Below, piece by piece: positions 23,471 to 36,700 of a stretch of 64,000 nucleotides of DNA. The notes beneath the pieces are model-generated. The model saw only the letters and a program-made list of their open reading frames with translations. It did no database searches and was not told where the DNA came from. Every line of letters starts with the position of its first letter. The stretch's first letter is position 1. The position numbers were made by a program, and so were the translations under genes. The stretch comes from Phlebopus portentosus (lineage: Eukaryota; Basidiomycota; Agaricomycetes; Boletales; Boletinellaceae). The stretch lies in the NCBI GenBank assembly GCA_037892935.1, contig JAYXKI010000007.1, positions 496,001 to 560,000 on the forward strand. The letters are read 5' to 3'.

Positions 23471-25550
23471 TTTCGTCACTTCCGTCTGATGTCCTCTATC
23501 ACGTTTCAATCCCACCTCTCTCGTTCCCAATGCTTAACCTTTGTATCATCCACTTTATCAAACCTAGTTTATCTTATTCTCTCCTTGTCTTCCAGTGAAT
23601 CTTCTGCATCTTATGTCTTGCACTTCACATTTATGTTCGAGACGTGCACTTACGCTCACTTATGAATTTTCTTTGACGATTCTTGTTCACTGAAAGGTAA
23701 AAAGGATACCAATGTACTCCTTATCTGTAACATACCTTGATGGGTTACTTCAACATGTACATCTTCTGGCGGGCACACATTCGATCAATATATTTGTTCA
23801 ACGTTTCGTTCCGCTTGCTCGTTTGCATCTAAGGTACAAACTAATAAAGGCAGGAAGTAATCGCTTACGTTTAAAACATGTCAACCTCCCACGCACGACG
23901 ATGAGAAATCTAGAAAAATCTCCCAGGGACTTTGGACGCCGAACCCTCCATCAGACATTGAAGAACAAGCACCAGGGCCACCAAGCTTCGGAGGCTTTAG
24001 GCTGGGAAATTCTCATCCTTTTGTCATAATGTCCTTACGTTCTGTCAAAGGGCGAGACAAGAATGCTAAGTACGCCTGAAAAGGGTCGACGGCACCTGGG
24101 ATGTACCGCGGCTTGCAGGATTGCATGGTCATTCACAAGCACGAGGCTGATGAGAGACTAATAGGAGATACCCTACTTCAGCGGAAGAAAGTGGATCTCG
24201 GTCGAGATGCTCGATATCCAGGGTATGATCGAGGCGAAATTACTGGTCAAGGCACGAGGCTACTCCAAGTTGATATTGTGTGTCTGCGCTTGGAAGCCCC
24301 GACAAATATGTGTATACCAAACAGGTACCAATTAAGCTAATCAAGCTTCAGATAAACAATGGACAAGCTTTGCGTTCTGAGCCTTTCAGGCACAAGGTTG
24401 GTCAATTGACCGAGTCATCGCTGCCATTGACCAAGAATCATCTAGTAAGTAGACCAAAGCGACTTGAAGAATAGGGCTTGTTAGATTTGTCACCGATGAG
24501 AGCCACGTTGTTGTTGTCGACTGGAGACGAGGTGGATTCCAAATTCCCTATTCAGCAACCTCAGGTCAAATGAAACGACACCCCTCCACGCTTTTGCAAA
24601 ACAAGTGAGACCGGTCTCTACGTGACTCAAGTACACGAGTATAGCCCGTGCTGTACACCAAGCCGCACCAAGATCAAAGATACGGACATTCGAATCTCGG
24701 GGTAAATTGAACCACGAGGCCACCCGGACCTGCGGACAGTGCAGTGCAGCACCGAGGTCACAATGGGTCTGAAAATTACGTTTGGGCATCGGCTATGCTC
24801 CGAGTGTGCATCGCATTGGGGATGAAGTCATGAATGGATATGTAGAGTTACGTCTCAAGCGTTGGCTCTGCCTTCTTCATGCTTTCGTTGTACACAAATG
24901 GGGAAACGAGATGGTGGCAAGATCCGAAGCGGCCGAGAATGGCAGGAAGGACCAAGAACGGCAGAATCATAAGGTACCGTCACGTCTGGATTCAGCAAGG
25001 ACCTCGAGTTTTGTATGGGGCAAGAAAATGAGTGCCAGTGCTCATTTGTTTGGATGAATGGGCCGGTGTGTGTTTGGTACTGTTTATCATACATGTACGT
25101 ACTCCGCGTCGCGGTCACGTGCAAACCGGTTAGAGAAAACATGGTTCACAGAAGGCTGAGTTTCTTCTCAGCAACCAGCGTCCTATACTCATCCGCAGCG
25201 AAGCGAGCAGAGCACACTAACTCGGAAATCTCTGTAGTGTATCATTACCTTCGATTAAAAGGACTTGCGACACGACACTGCCCCTGCTGAACACGTTTCG
25301 AGCCGACGCGCTGCTCTTATTACACCTGCTAGACGACTCGGAGGACAGCTTGCTGAAACTGAGTTCAAATATCGTATGGAAATAGTCTACACGGTATATT
25401 CATACTGCAACATTAGGCCCCAGAGTAACACGGTACTGTCCATTTGTAGGATTGCAAGTTCCTCCGACTACGCGGTCCGACTCGTCTATGACACGCTGGT
25501 TGAAGGCCTGCTGTCCAATCGATTTCTACTCAAATCGCAACAAGTGTCAG
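23471..25550. other. Gene-poor intergenic region, about 2.1 kb
   Basis: The longest stretch in the first half without a gene I can support. Open frames at 23712-24029, 24101-24340 and 24490-24789 are under 110 codons, lack family resemblance and show no clean splice pattern. Possibly relic or non-coding sequence; nothing specific can be named. Confidence 0.5.
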
Positions 25551-26185
25551 TCAAACAGAGCATGATAGTAAAGAGACAACTCGAGAGATACTGACGAGAC
25601 TGTCCCAGCAGAAGTCCAGAGCCTCATCCTGAAGGTTCATAAACGACAAAGAACAGGTTCGTAAAGCGAGGACCTCGAGGCCGTTGGGCGGGACCATGAA
25701 AGTCAGAGAACCCTTGTTGGCTCCTGTGACTGAGTTGACGAGCTGAGTACAGTCGAACCCAGCTGGTGCGACAGCGCCCTGAAAACAACCGCATTGGTCT
25801 AGAGATCGTCAGGTTCGTCAACCCCAGCCATTGATATGAACTTCTTGTCAAGGAAACAATAAGATGGGATGCTGACACTGTGTGTCGCACAGGCATACCG
25901 GCGGCGGCATGGTAAAATCGCACTCGATGAAGCTGCGCTTTTCGAGAGTTGACTTCTTTCGAAGAGTGGTTAAGACCTGGACGGTGCTTCCTGTGTGAAG
26001 ACCCCATCCGGGCAGGTAAACGTCTGGTGAAGGATTTGCTCGCCGTTCAACGACAGGGTGGTCGAAGATACCTCCTCCGCAGATGGACAGTTGTCCAGCA
26101 CGGATTTCAGTAATGCCCTAGATCCAGTTACTAGAGCAGCAAGAGAGGATGCGATAGAGACTAGCTGGAGGAGATTAGACTTCAT
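25551..26185 (-). CDS. Small secreted cysteine-containing protein, frame apparently broken once
   Basis: Start at 26185 gives a classic signal peptide (MKSNLLQLVSIASSLAALV, then TGSRA). The mature part has a pattern seen in basidiomycete small secreted proteins: LSLNGEQILHQTFTCPDG, later FIECDFTMPPP, then after an intron (about 25908-25784, GTATGC..TTTCAG) GFDCTQLVNSVTGANKGSLT, FMVPPNG, LRTCSLSFMN and LDFCWDSL. Six cysteines remain in the mature part. The frame changes by one base near 25990-25991, within a GG pair on the coding strand, between GVFTQ and GSTVQVLTTLRKKS; without that the protein would stop after SRS. It is either an assembly error or an inactive gene. The stop at 25551 is provisional because an intron may begin after WDSL. 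Function unknown. Confidence 0.6.
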
Positions 26186-26785
26186 GACTCGCTCCCGGGG
26201 TGAGTCACATCAAAGTGCACGTCTGAGGTATTTGTACTTCCAGAAAATACTGTAAGTTCTTTAACATAGTGCTCGGGCCAGCACGTCAAGGCCAAAAGAA
26301 ACGGACTTTTGAACAGCTTGTACCTTGTGTGCCTGGGGATTTGATCGCGTCGGATGCTTGTTCTACAGGCTCAGCACCCACAAATCCACTTCAGTAATTG
26401 CTATCTCCTGCACCGAGGTCAAAAGAACGGTCCAACTGGCACCCATTTTGCTAAAAGTACTTTGCCACATCCGGATCATGACCGTCAACGCAGAAAGAGT
26501 TGACGTCGGCATGTCTCCGTAATTTAAATATTGTCAGTCCCGAGACCCTTTTCAGTAACCCGCCTGACTATAGCTTCTTTCTAGTATGAGCACAGGAAAG
26601 CCCGGGATGAAGGATGAGAAGTGGACAAGTTCAGCATTGAGTGCTAGGAGATACGGACTCTTGGAAAAAGCAAGCACGTTGGTTCATCTGACCGCAGCCT
26701 AAGCTAGGGGGTCACCGGTATGTGCACCCGAGATGCTTCTATTACTACACCACACATTCCCAGCCGGAACCGACCCTCAGACGGT
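26186..26785. other. Intergenic: secreted-protein promoter and dehydrogenase 3' side
   Basis: Both neighbours are on the minus strand. No gene, repeat or RNA is recognised in these 600 bases. Confidence 0.5.
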
Positions 26786-28088
26786 TCATTGAGATGTTTT
26801 AAGCGCTATTTCAATGGCTTTACCCAATCCCTCTGTGGTACCTTTCCCGCCCATATCCGGAGTTAAAACATCTTCACCTCCCTTCTGAAGTCGATCTTGC
26901 GCATCTCCAAGGACGTTCTCTATCGCCGCAAGTACCGCAGCGGCAGCTTCCGTCTCTCCGAGATGCTCGAACATCATCTGACCGGCCCAGATCATGCCTA
27001 CTGGGTTGGCGATACCCTTCCCAGCGATATCCGGCGCGCTGCCGTGCACGGGTTCGAACAGTGATGGCTTCCAATCCGGATCTGTACGCTTGGAGACTGG
27101 GTTCAAGTTTGCCGAGGGCGCGATGCCTATGGTGCCTGTGCACGCCGGTCCGAGGTCGGAAAGGATGTCGCCGAAGAGGTTTGAGCCGACCACGACGTCG
27201 AATATATGCGGACGGAGCACGAAGTGCGCGCATAGGATGTCGATGTGGTATTTGTCGACCTTGACGTCTGGGTACTCCTTTGCGATCTCTGCGACGCGCT
27301 GATCCCAGTATGGCATCGTGATGCTGATTCCGTTACTCTTCGTTGCGCTTGTGAGTTTCTTAGCCGGGCGAGCGCGAGCGCGTTCGAATGCGTAGCGAAT
27401 AACGCGGTCAACACCGACGCGAGTGAATACGGTGTCCTGAATCACCGTCTCGCGTTCTGTGCCTTCAAAGATCATCCCGCCAATGGAAGAATATTCTCCT
27501 TCTGTGTTCTCTCTCACCGTCAGGAAATCGATCGAACCAGGCTTCGCGTTCGCGAGCGGCGAAGGAACACCGCGCATCAAGCGGCACGGGCGAAGATTGA
27601 TATATTGATCAAATTCACGGCGGAACCGCAAGAGACTGCCCCACAGTGATATATGGTCCGGGACGCGCGCTGGGTCGCCCACTGCGCCGAAGTAGATTGC
27701 ATCGCATTCTTGAAGCAGGCGCTGGGCGTAATTTGAATACGTACAAGGCAAAATATTGATGTTAAGATAGAGTCTAGATTGAAATGGAGGTAAAAAAAAG
27801 TGCGTACCTTCCAGTCATCGGGCAGCATCTTTCCATGCCTGAGATAGTAATCGCAAGACGCCCATTCGAAGTGGCGGAAGTTGAGCGTGAAGCCAAAGCG
27901 CTCTGCCGCGGCTTCAAGACATCGGAGAGCGGGTGGTGTTCTAAGATTGGGAATATACATGTGCGTATGTCTCTTTGTCAGATCTCCGACTCATGGATGA
28001 ATGGTGCATGTGCTTACACTTCAAGGCCGATACCGTCTCCTGGCAGCACGGCGATGGTATAGCTGCGCTGTCTGGCATCCGCAGCCAT
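26786..28088 (-). CDS. Tartrate / D-malate dehydrogenase family (beta-decarboxylating dehydrogenase)
   Basis: NAD-dependent enzyme of the isocitrate/isopropylmalate dehydrogenase superfamily, closest by pattern to tartrate dehydrogenase/D-malate dehydrogenase (TtuC/DmlA), which oxidise D-malate or tartrate. Three exons fit cleanly: 28088-28018, 27940-27808 and 27721-26786. The N-terminus has YTIAVLPGDGIGLEVTPPAL. The family core follows: CDAIYFGAVGDP, FDQYINLRPCRL (arginines that grip the substrate), DFLTVRENTEGEYS, KYHIDILCAHFVL (with the catalytic Lys/Asp region just before it), VVVGSNLFGDILSDLGP (metal-binding aspartates) and FEPVHGSAPDIAGKGIANP. The NTEGEY block and the ISLWG segment favour the tartrate/malate group over LeuB or isocitrate enzymes. 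No presequence is seen, so it is probably cytosolic. It is about 380 residues with an intact frame. Confidence 0.9.
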
Positions 28089-28648
28089 GGCTGTCGCTCG
28101 GTGAGAAATGGCAAAGCTATTGTGAGCGATAGGCACATGCTTGCTGAGGAGTATTGCGCGTTCGGGCCGAGCAATTGAAGAAGGTATCTATCCCACAGTC
28201 AAGTACACTCCGAACTGAACTCGCCGAAACTACCGTCCATCGCCTTTTCGAGGATGACCTCGTAACCAGGCATGTTACATGCTATCAGATGCTGTGTTGA
28301 ACACTGGACGGGCATCAGAATCAGTTCAGCATGATTTTTAGGGTTTACTGATCCCGATAGGCCAAATGGCAATAAGAAAGAAATACTTACAGTAACTGAG
28401 GCCGACATGACACGTAGTGAAAAGCAACGTTATCGTAACGTCTCCAACGAACACACCCTTGTCGCCAGCTTGTCAGCGTGGTAGAGCCATTTGGACTCGG
28501 AGTACTTTACTCGTGCGGGGAAAACGGCGTCAGATATGTATTTCCTAATATGTAAAGAGAATGAAATAAATCTGTAAATCGACCGCATCGCTATTTCATC
28601 GCCCGTCCCACTTTTACGTCCCAATATTCATCTTGGCTCCTTACCTCC
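28089..28648. promoter_or_regulatory. Divergent promoter region, dehydrogenase and HECT_2 gene
   Basis: 560 bases between the start codons of the minus-strand dehydrogenase and the plus-strand HECT_2 gene; both promoters must lie here. No distinct motif is claimed. Confidence 0.45.
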
Positions 28649-31600
28649 ATGGCCACCCTCTCCAGGTCAAGGCAGCTCTCGGCGCAGGCGCAGAATCACA
28701 CTCATTCGCTCATCGACTCGCAAATCCCATCGCCATTCCCTACTCATTTCTTACAACAAGAACGAGGACAGCACCACCAGGAGGCCACCGCTCCTGCCGT
28801 ACTTGAGCACACTACCGACGAAGAGCTTGACATGGACCCTTTTGTTGACCAGAACGAGGAACAGCAGGAGAGCGCTATTAATGTCTCCGTAGAACTAGCA
28901 GAATCGGAAATTGCTCAGGATAGTCAAGAGCAGGACAGAGAGGACCCGTGTCCCGCCGAGGTAAGCTCTGACTTGTCAAACGTGCACACTTCCATTCCCT
29001 GACCTTTGTGCTATTACGCGTAGACGGAGCTGCTGCCGACTTTGGGCTATGTCCAGCAATCATGTCTTATGGCGTTAAACAACTTGCTCGCCGGGCTTTT
29101 CATCTCTACTCCACATTGGCAGCCTATACTCCCTCCTCGACGACACTCAATGCCTTCGCGCCCTGAAAACGCATCTGCGAATGAACCCTCATCCGCACTG
29201 CATACTCTGCTTGAGAATCTGCGGAAGAGCGATACGAGCCAGATGTCCGAAGCTTCGTCGAGTTCGGCGGATGACACCGTACTTCTGGGAGAACTGCAAA
29301 GACGTGTAGAGACCATGTCGCACGAGCTTTTACCTCTAGACTCGCAACTTGCTCGGGCGCTCATTTCTTTACTCGCTCATGTCAATAAACTCGCCACCAT
29401 TGACCCGAAATTGTTCAACGCGCGGGCGGCAAATGTCACGTCACTAGAAACGCTGACCTCGCGCTCTCATGTTGATATCTATGATCAACTCTCTCGACAA
29501 TTATTGGATCTTCAACACCAGCGCCTTGATCGGACGTTTGACGGTCTCGCTCAAGATACCTCTCCGCAGCGCAAAGTGGAAATCGCGCTTTTATGGTCGA
29601 GAATTGACCAAGAGCTCGAAACGGTGTCTACTTTGTGCCGACAACGGAACGAACCACCACCTAGTCCCTATCCCGACGTGCTTCCTCCGGAATACGATGC
29701 ATACGGCCGTGGAGACGATGAGGCTCTACTTCCTCCGGAATACGAATATCCACCTCATGTGCAGTCGGAGAAAGAGAAAGCACCGACTTACTCACATCAT
29801 CAAGTGCAGTCTTCCGATGTTGCGAACGAGAAAATGCGGATGGACCTTGATGCGGTTGCGATGGCGATTGACCGATTATACCTCATCGCGCCGCAACTTC
29901 ATAATCAGCGTGTAGAACTGCGAAAGAGTAAAGTGGATGAGTTGGAGCGAGCGAGGCTTGCAGGCCCATCCTTTGCTCGGAATGCGGAGCGTTTGAGTAA
30001 AGGCAAACAGAAGGAGAAGGATGTCCGTGAGCTCGAGAGGATCATTGATCTTGTTGGGAAGGCATCGAGTCGACGAATGGATGATCAGTCGGTTGAGCTA
30101 AACCCGGACATGAAGACGCGTATCGAGAGATCAAAGCAAAGGGATAAAGCGAAGGTAATTATCATTCTTCAAACCCAGATATTCTTCTGACTCTGCTTGT
30201 AGCGCGAAGCTTTCGTCGAACATCTCCTGTCGCATTCAAACTCTCGACGAATCGACTCTCAAGATGCAACCTTCCAAGCCGACCAGGTCAAAAGCGACGA
30301 TACACTTCTCACACTCCCAGAGTTCATCCGCGAAAGGGTTCCCGAAGAGCTCCAACAGGAACTCGAGCGCGATCCAGACGCACTCTTGACGTTATCTGAA
30401 ATCGTCAAGGAACCCCCTCCTGCCCCTGTCAAAGCCCCGAAGTCTGCTCCGTCTGTTGAGAGCTTGAAGACGAACAAGAAGCATTTCAAGTCTTTGACTA
30501 AAAGGAGTAGAAGTCTTTCCGCTCCACCCCTTGCGTGGTTGATACCTTCGCTAAGCCGAACGTCGTCTTCCTCGCGTCTTTCGCAGACTGCGTCAGATAA
30601 CTCAACTCCCGCGAGACGTACGTTCTTGCCTTGACATCCAAGGCCTTTACTTCAACTGATTCATTCACTTTGTAGGAATGATTGTTCGTTACGTCGCGGA
30701 GCACCACGAGAGCCTGAACCACGTGCTCATGTTCGTGGGCGTCGACGAAGGATTGACAGCCGGTTGTGATCTAGAAGCAGAGGTTATACCAAGCGTCAGC
30801 GATCCGAATCTCGGAGACAAACTCGTCCTAAGGAGCGGGCCTAGCTTTTCAGCGCCTTTGAGTCTGCCATTAGTCGTACCTGCTGGGAAGGTTTCTGTTC
30901 AAGTACAGGGTGCGCATTACGAGCTTAAGATCCGTCTAGGCGAAGCTGGATCTGGATCTGCACCGGTTTCTGCATCATCTCGTCCTTCATCGTCTCGTCC
31001 TTCATCGTCTTCTATTTTTCGGCATAACTCTTCGCTGAATTGGAGAGAGGCGTATGAGAATGGGCACGACCAGATGCACTCGCATTTACTCGATGCGACG
31101 CAAGTGTCCGAGATGGATCCGACATCTTTTATCTGCGCCTCCTGTTCGTCCGCATTGGTGCAATCTCAACCGCAACCGCAACCACGACCACAATCACAAC
31201 CACACGGATCCACCCCTACCCAAAATCAAGCTCACAATCAAAATCCAGTAACAGACAAACTAACATATCTCGACCTGCCCTCAGAACACTGGGAAGAACT
31301 ACTCGAAGCGTGGATGTGTCATACAGATCAGAAGTTGTCCGAGCGTGTGGCGAGGCATGGGAGAGGGTTTTGGCCGAAGGCGGACAGGTGTTCGTCGGAG
31401 GAAGCTACTTCTATTCCATGAGTCCGCGGTCGTTTCTTCGAATTTGAGTGTGGTTGACACCAGCAAGGTATGCCTTCTTATCTAAGTATTCCTTTGTCCT
31501 TCTGCCTTTCTCCCTCTTCGCATCTTCTTCTCCATTTCCTTCAATCGCCTGGTATATCGGACGAATAAGAAGGCCGACACTGGCTTTTATATATTTTCAC

Positions 31601-32799
31601 CAGTGGGCGACGTATTGGCAGTGGCCTGCGGAGGGTGGAAGTCGTTGAGAAACCCCTAGCAGGTTTCCTCTGACCGAAGCTCTTCTGCGGCTCTGTTGGT
31701 GCGTTGTCAAGCAAGATGCTTTTGGCTGATACGAAGCGTCCAAAAGTGAATGCGTTTTCCTCCAGGTAACAACTCTCAGGTCCGCGAGGCTGACTGTCTG
31801 GGAGCTACTCTTGAGGATACAGCTCCTTGAAGGGTTCACTAGTTCTATGCTCTGATTTTTGTAACTTTCTATTGTGTACACAGATGTAAGGTCGGCTAAG
31901 GATTTTGCTGATTTTGCCTTTTCCTTTCAGGGCGACGAGTGGAAGCGGGTACAATGCATTTGCGGTGCAGTCGTTGGTCGATGTCGATCACATTCCGGTG
32001 AAGGCGATAGCGGAGGCTCTGCGTCATCCGTATATCGCATTCCGAAATACGCTCTTCGGCCTGTTAGCTTGACTTCCGAGTAAGTGTGTTGTATTCTCCT
32101 GATATTTGAAGAATTTGGAAGTTCGATCTCGATATTGATATCTTTCTTATGCAGACCTGTTCGTGTACCGTTATCGGCTTTCATCTTGGAAGACATGATG
32201 GAGTTCGTCCGTGCACATGCGACGTATCGGTTTGTCATTCTGGACGAAGAGGAAGAACGGCCCCGATTGTTGGTACGTGTCGGACTCGGAAGCCGTTTCT
32301 TTCTTTCTTTCTCTCGTGGTTACTCTTAACTGATGATGGATTTTTGTTTCCTTTTGTTGTAGATATGGCTGTTCAAACCTCATTTGCGCCTTTCGTACGC
32401 GACGACGGCTCAATTTGCGTTACCACGGACAGGTTTCGTGCACGCATCCAAAGTGCTCTTCAAAATTCTGCAAACCGGTTCCTCGGAGGGCCCTAACGGT
32501 GTTCTCCCCTCCGGCGGTTCCTCCACGCCAACTCATACGCCCACACTTTCACCCTCTCTATCTCACACATCCACACCGCCGCCGATACGAACACCACCAA
32601 GCTCCCCGCACTCTCACTCCGGATTCAACCTCGAGAGCATTCTTTCTAAATATCCGGATTCCCGCAGGCGGAGAGACTGCTGTACCCGCGCGATGTGTGT
32701 CAGCGGCTGACGGCGCTGCTAAAGGAGAGCAACACCGCGTACCCGTTCGGTGTGCGCGTGATGACTGGGTTGTTGACGGGATGGTTACAGCGGTCTTAA
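28649..32799 (+). CDS. HECT_2 (UBE3D-type) ubiquitin ligase-like protein with long N-terminal extension
   Basis: The C-terminal third is a HECT_2 domain, the E2-binding module of UBE3D-type E3 ligases. Blocks seen: LPLVVPAGKVSVQVQGAHYE, FICASCSSALV, YLDLPSEHWEELLEAWMCH, LFHESAVVSSNLSVVDTSK, WKRVQCICGAVVGRC, LEDMMEFVRAHATYRFVI and LLIWLFKPHLRLSY split by an intron. The end is WLQRS at 32799. The pairs CASC and CIC...C are the usual zinc-type cysteines. The N-terminal 600 residues, joined through the continuous exon from about 30678, are helical and acidic (LLPLDSQLARALISLLAHVN; MDLDAVAMAIDRLYLIAPQ), of unknown role. Two one-base frame breaks are implied inside the HECT_2 part, at 31383 (GCG-GA, expected GGA) and near 31411 (TTC-TATTC). 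An intron of about 460 nt follows (31468-31930). If the breaks are real the ligase domain is truncated. Confidence 0.82.
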
Positions 32800-33762
32800 A
32801 TATTTAGGAGCTAAGTGCTAAGAAGTGTACTTAGCGGTTTCTGGTTCTTTATTTTCTCGGTTTTTATTATTTTGCTGTCGATTTTCGCTGTCAGCCTTTG
32901 TGCCTTACCTTCCTTCCCTTTAGCTTTCTTGTGATCTCGAGCTTCATTCTTTCTTCGTGCGCTTTTTTCTGTTCCATTTTCGTAAGTATATAGATCTGCT
33001 TGCTGAGGCTTCAGCTAGCGTGAAGCCGCGTATATATGATATGTGACTTGAAACCAAACAAGCGGCTGCTGCCAGTGGCCAGCCTATTATCCATCCTCAT
33101 ATTAATTATGTTATTGTGTTTTTGAGTAAGGCCAAGTGTTTGAGAGAGTTTCTTGGTAGATTTACCTTAGGCTCGAGGGAACTGAGGTCGGCAATTGACG
33201 GCTTGCCGGTATAGGGTTGAGTGATCGGCGACGGGGAAGTTGTGCTTGCTTCCGTGGATGGACGGAAATAGATCGGTCGGACCATCTTCTCGAAGAACAA
33301 ACACGACGAAATTCATGCACAAACAAAACAAAACAAAACGATTCGTATTGAGGAAAGAAAGAGAGAAGGCAAGAAAACGCCGATAACACCGCAGTTCTGG
33401 ATTTCCAATAATTCGAATAAATAGAATTTCCGATGCGTGGTTATGCTGTTTTTTCAGGGTCGTCCATTCGATTGACTTTTCTAGTCATAGTTTGGTGTGC
33501 ATCATATCCTCGAGGCGTTCCGTCTGACCGTCTGGCGCTCAGCTGGTCATCTCACGCCTCGCCTCACGCCTTGTGTTCAAACAGGTCTAGGCGGCCGTGC
33601 TCTCGACTCTACTCTTTCTTTTTCTTTCACCACGACGACGACCAATACGTATTTCACGCCTTCGAAGACTAGATCTATTTTTTTTTTTTTTTTGACGATA
33701 TTGACGAGTAACAGACGATTATTACGAGTGTAAAAAATCACTAGAGTTGGCTGAAAGATAGG
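32800..33762. other. Intergenic region, about 960 bp, with poly-T tract
   Basis: Holds the HECT_2 gene 3' UTR and the WD40 gene promoter. A run of 16 T at about 33678-33693 lies 70 bp before the WD40 start codon. No gene is recognised. Confidence 0.5.
33678..33693 (+). repeat. Poly-T tract upstream of WD40 gene
   Basis: Sixteen consecutive T residues. Poly(dA:dT) tracts near fungal promoters commonly exclude nucleosomes, so a promoter role is plausible but inferred. Confidence 0.6.
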
Positions 33763-36700
33763 ATGGGCGGTGGAAGTTCGAACAGACGTGAGCAAAGGTC
33801 TGCCTTCATCCTTCATCTGCACAAGAGCACTAAGCTTCCGAGGAAGTACAACCACCAGTGCCCGGTTCATCCGGCAATGGGACTTCTCCCAGTTCTGGCT
33901 CGTATCCGAGCGATTTGACGAACGCACGGATGCTCAATCCGGGTAGCGGTGCGCCGGGCACGACAACTCCAACGAGGAAAGAACCAAAACCCAAACCGGA
34001 AATCGACACGAGAAGGAAGCAGACGTTACTTAGCCTGTTGGATATTTTAGCTGAGTTGCAGAAGGAAGGGGATTCGTCTCTTGTTGGTGTGTCATCAAAA
34101 TTTCCTTATGGTTTGAAAGAAGGAGGGATACTGGTAAGTAATCTTATGACTTTAGATGCTGCATATCAATCCAAGGTTGAAAAATTGGAAGAACGTGAGC
34201 GTGTCCTCATATCTAGCGAGTACTCGTGATTGAACCATGAAAAAATAATCAGCGACCGAAGGCGCGGACGAACAGCTCCAGAAAGTCGGCGCGGAAGCTT
34301 TCTTCAAATTCCAAAAGTATGGACGTCCATCACTCCTTGGCTTTATGCGCATCACTTATAAGTATTCTTCCTCAAACTGCAATATATTATTATACTAGGC
34401 GCATCAACAACCTCGACCGCGAACTACGCAACTTCGCCAACGCAACGCGCCAACTCGGGTCCTCCGTCGGGATCCTCTCCTCCGCCTTCCACCTGCGCGA
34501 ACGCATCGTCCAAATCCTCTTCCTCTTCCGCGAAAACGCAGCAAACCTCTTCCGCCGCGTTCCACGACAGACGGCTGATCAGCTCCTGGACCAGCGGCAC
34601 CGTACGGAGGAGTCATCGATGTCTACGGGGCATCGCAAACCTCTCAAGCGATTACCACACGTTGCTAGGCCTTCGTTGCCCAAGGATAGAGTATTGGATG
34701 TGGAAGACTTCCCGGAGCAGCTGGAGGAATTCGCGAGGGATATCAAGACGTTTTTGAAGAGTTTGAACGAGTTCCCCGAGTTTACGGATGAGGCTGTTAA
34801 TAATTCGATGAATGCTTTTGAAGCGGACTTGAAGGTATGTTTCTTTTTTTTCGAGTTTACTAGATACCGTTGAACTCAAGCTGATGACTCGGAAACGTCT
34901 TTGTAGTACTGGGCGTCCTGCTTAAAGACATATGAGGGTATAACACTTTATTTGTGATTTTCAAGGTTCCTCTCATATGAACACGGAACAGGGCAGTTTC
35001 GATATCCGGCAGTGCAGCGATATGTGCATGATCTTTGCGGCGAAATGGGAGATCATCTTGATACTATCACTTCTTCCCTACAGATGTTCCTCGAAATCGG
35101 TAAGCTTTCTTCTTAGCTCTAAACCGGTTTCGTTTCACTTCATATCACTTAATTATCCACTCAAATTAAAGGTATACCGACGATCCGATTTGCACAACAA
35201 CACGCAGCAGATAACTTGTTGAACCTAAGCACAGTCGCGACATTTTTCTCTGCAGTCACAGCAACGACTTTACAATTCTCCTTTGACACCGTCGGGAATC
35301 CGACTGCGGATGCTGTCAACTCATTCTGGTTTATTTCGCTTGTTTTCAGTATCGCGAGTGCGGTGAACAGTTTGCTTGGTGTTACGTGGAAACAGGCTAT
35401 ATAGTGGGTTTCATTCTTCTTCCTCCCGTGGATTATTGAATTTAATGCAGAGATTGGTGATGAATTCATTTCCACTGTAGCCGATCTCCTGGACATCGCG
35501 TCCCGTGGTGGGTCCTTATATGGATCAAGCGTAGCCCTTTGATCTTCCTGGTCTTCTCCGTCGCGGCTTTCTCCGTCGGACTCTGCCTTTTTGCATACTC
35601 TTCAAATCAGGTACAATACTCTAATTTCGTAGCCGTGGGCCTCCTCGTTGACTAACATACCTTGCATGACGAAATTAACAGAACCCTGTAACTTCAGCAT
35701 TGACCACCGTCTTCACATGTTTCAGCTCTTTCGGTCTTATTGCCGTGTCAGCATGGTTCATCTTCGAACGATGGACCTTTTCCAGACACCTGGGTAAGAA
35801 GTGGCTCATGGACGTGTTGAGCGAGAAACGCCAGAAGATGCGCAGGAGGCGAACGATCAGATGGTTGTTCATCATCCCCTACAAGTATTCGAAGCGTGCG
35901 TGGAAGTCGGCAAATCAATGCCTCTCAAACCTTGGTGACAAATTTACGAAGCTCGGAAGGGACTGTGTCGCACGGATAGGGAGTTGGAGGAAAGAAGGCA
36001 CGGAAGTAGGAGATGCAGAGAGAGGACATGAGAAGATAGCATCTCCTGCGGGATTGTCAACAGAGATGCTTTCAGTTGCGGCTTCTCCAACAGGCAAACT
36101 TTCTTCGGAAGCGGGTACGGAACGCTTCGCTTCACCCACGCCGAGTGGTCCTCTAAGCCCAGCGAGTCCCGAAACGTCCTCCGCATCAGCAGCAGTTGCA
36201 GCACATCCAGCTTCTACTTCTGTTGCGTCGCTCAGTCTGGCCGCGTCGGAAACTATTGCTGCGACGGAGTGCAATCAGCCCGCGTCGCCTGGCGCATCGG
36301 GTTCCGGAGCTGCAGGTCCGGCAGGTCCGAGTACTTCGGGTTCAAGTACGGGAGCAGGTCGCCGACGCTTCGCAAACGTCGTCCGGAGCGTTATCTCCGC
36401 ACGCAAAGCGCTCGGGCCCAACTCCCCAATTACCCCGCTCGCAACGAGTAGGACGACTCAACCTCGCAAACAGCGCGTCAAATCCTACGCAGCCATTCCG
36501 ACTGGTCTGTCAGAACAAGACGAATATGTCCACCCGTCGAGTTCGCGCGGAGTGGCGCGTGTGGCGAGTCTCATACCTACGTTGAAGAGTCTGCACCCAT
36601 CGCAGCTGTTCCAGCCGCATACGGCGCTTGTGAGGCATTTGCAGTTTAGTCCGAATGGGGAGTTCTTAGCAACTTGCAGGTAAGGCTATTAAGAAATGAA

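Noticed and set aside
24490..24789. 99-codon minus-strand open frame in the 23.5-25.5 kb gap
   Set aside because: No recognisable motif, no introns, no neighbouring promoter signal; could be chance.
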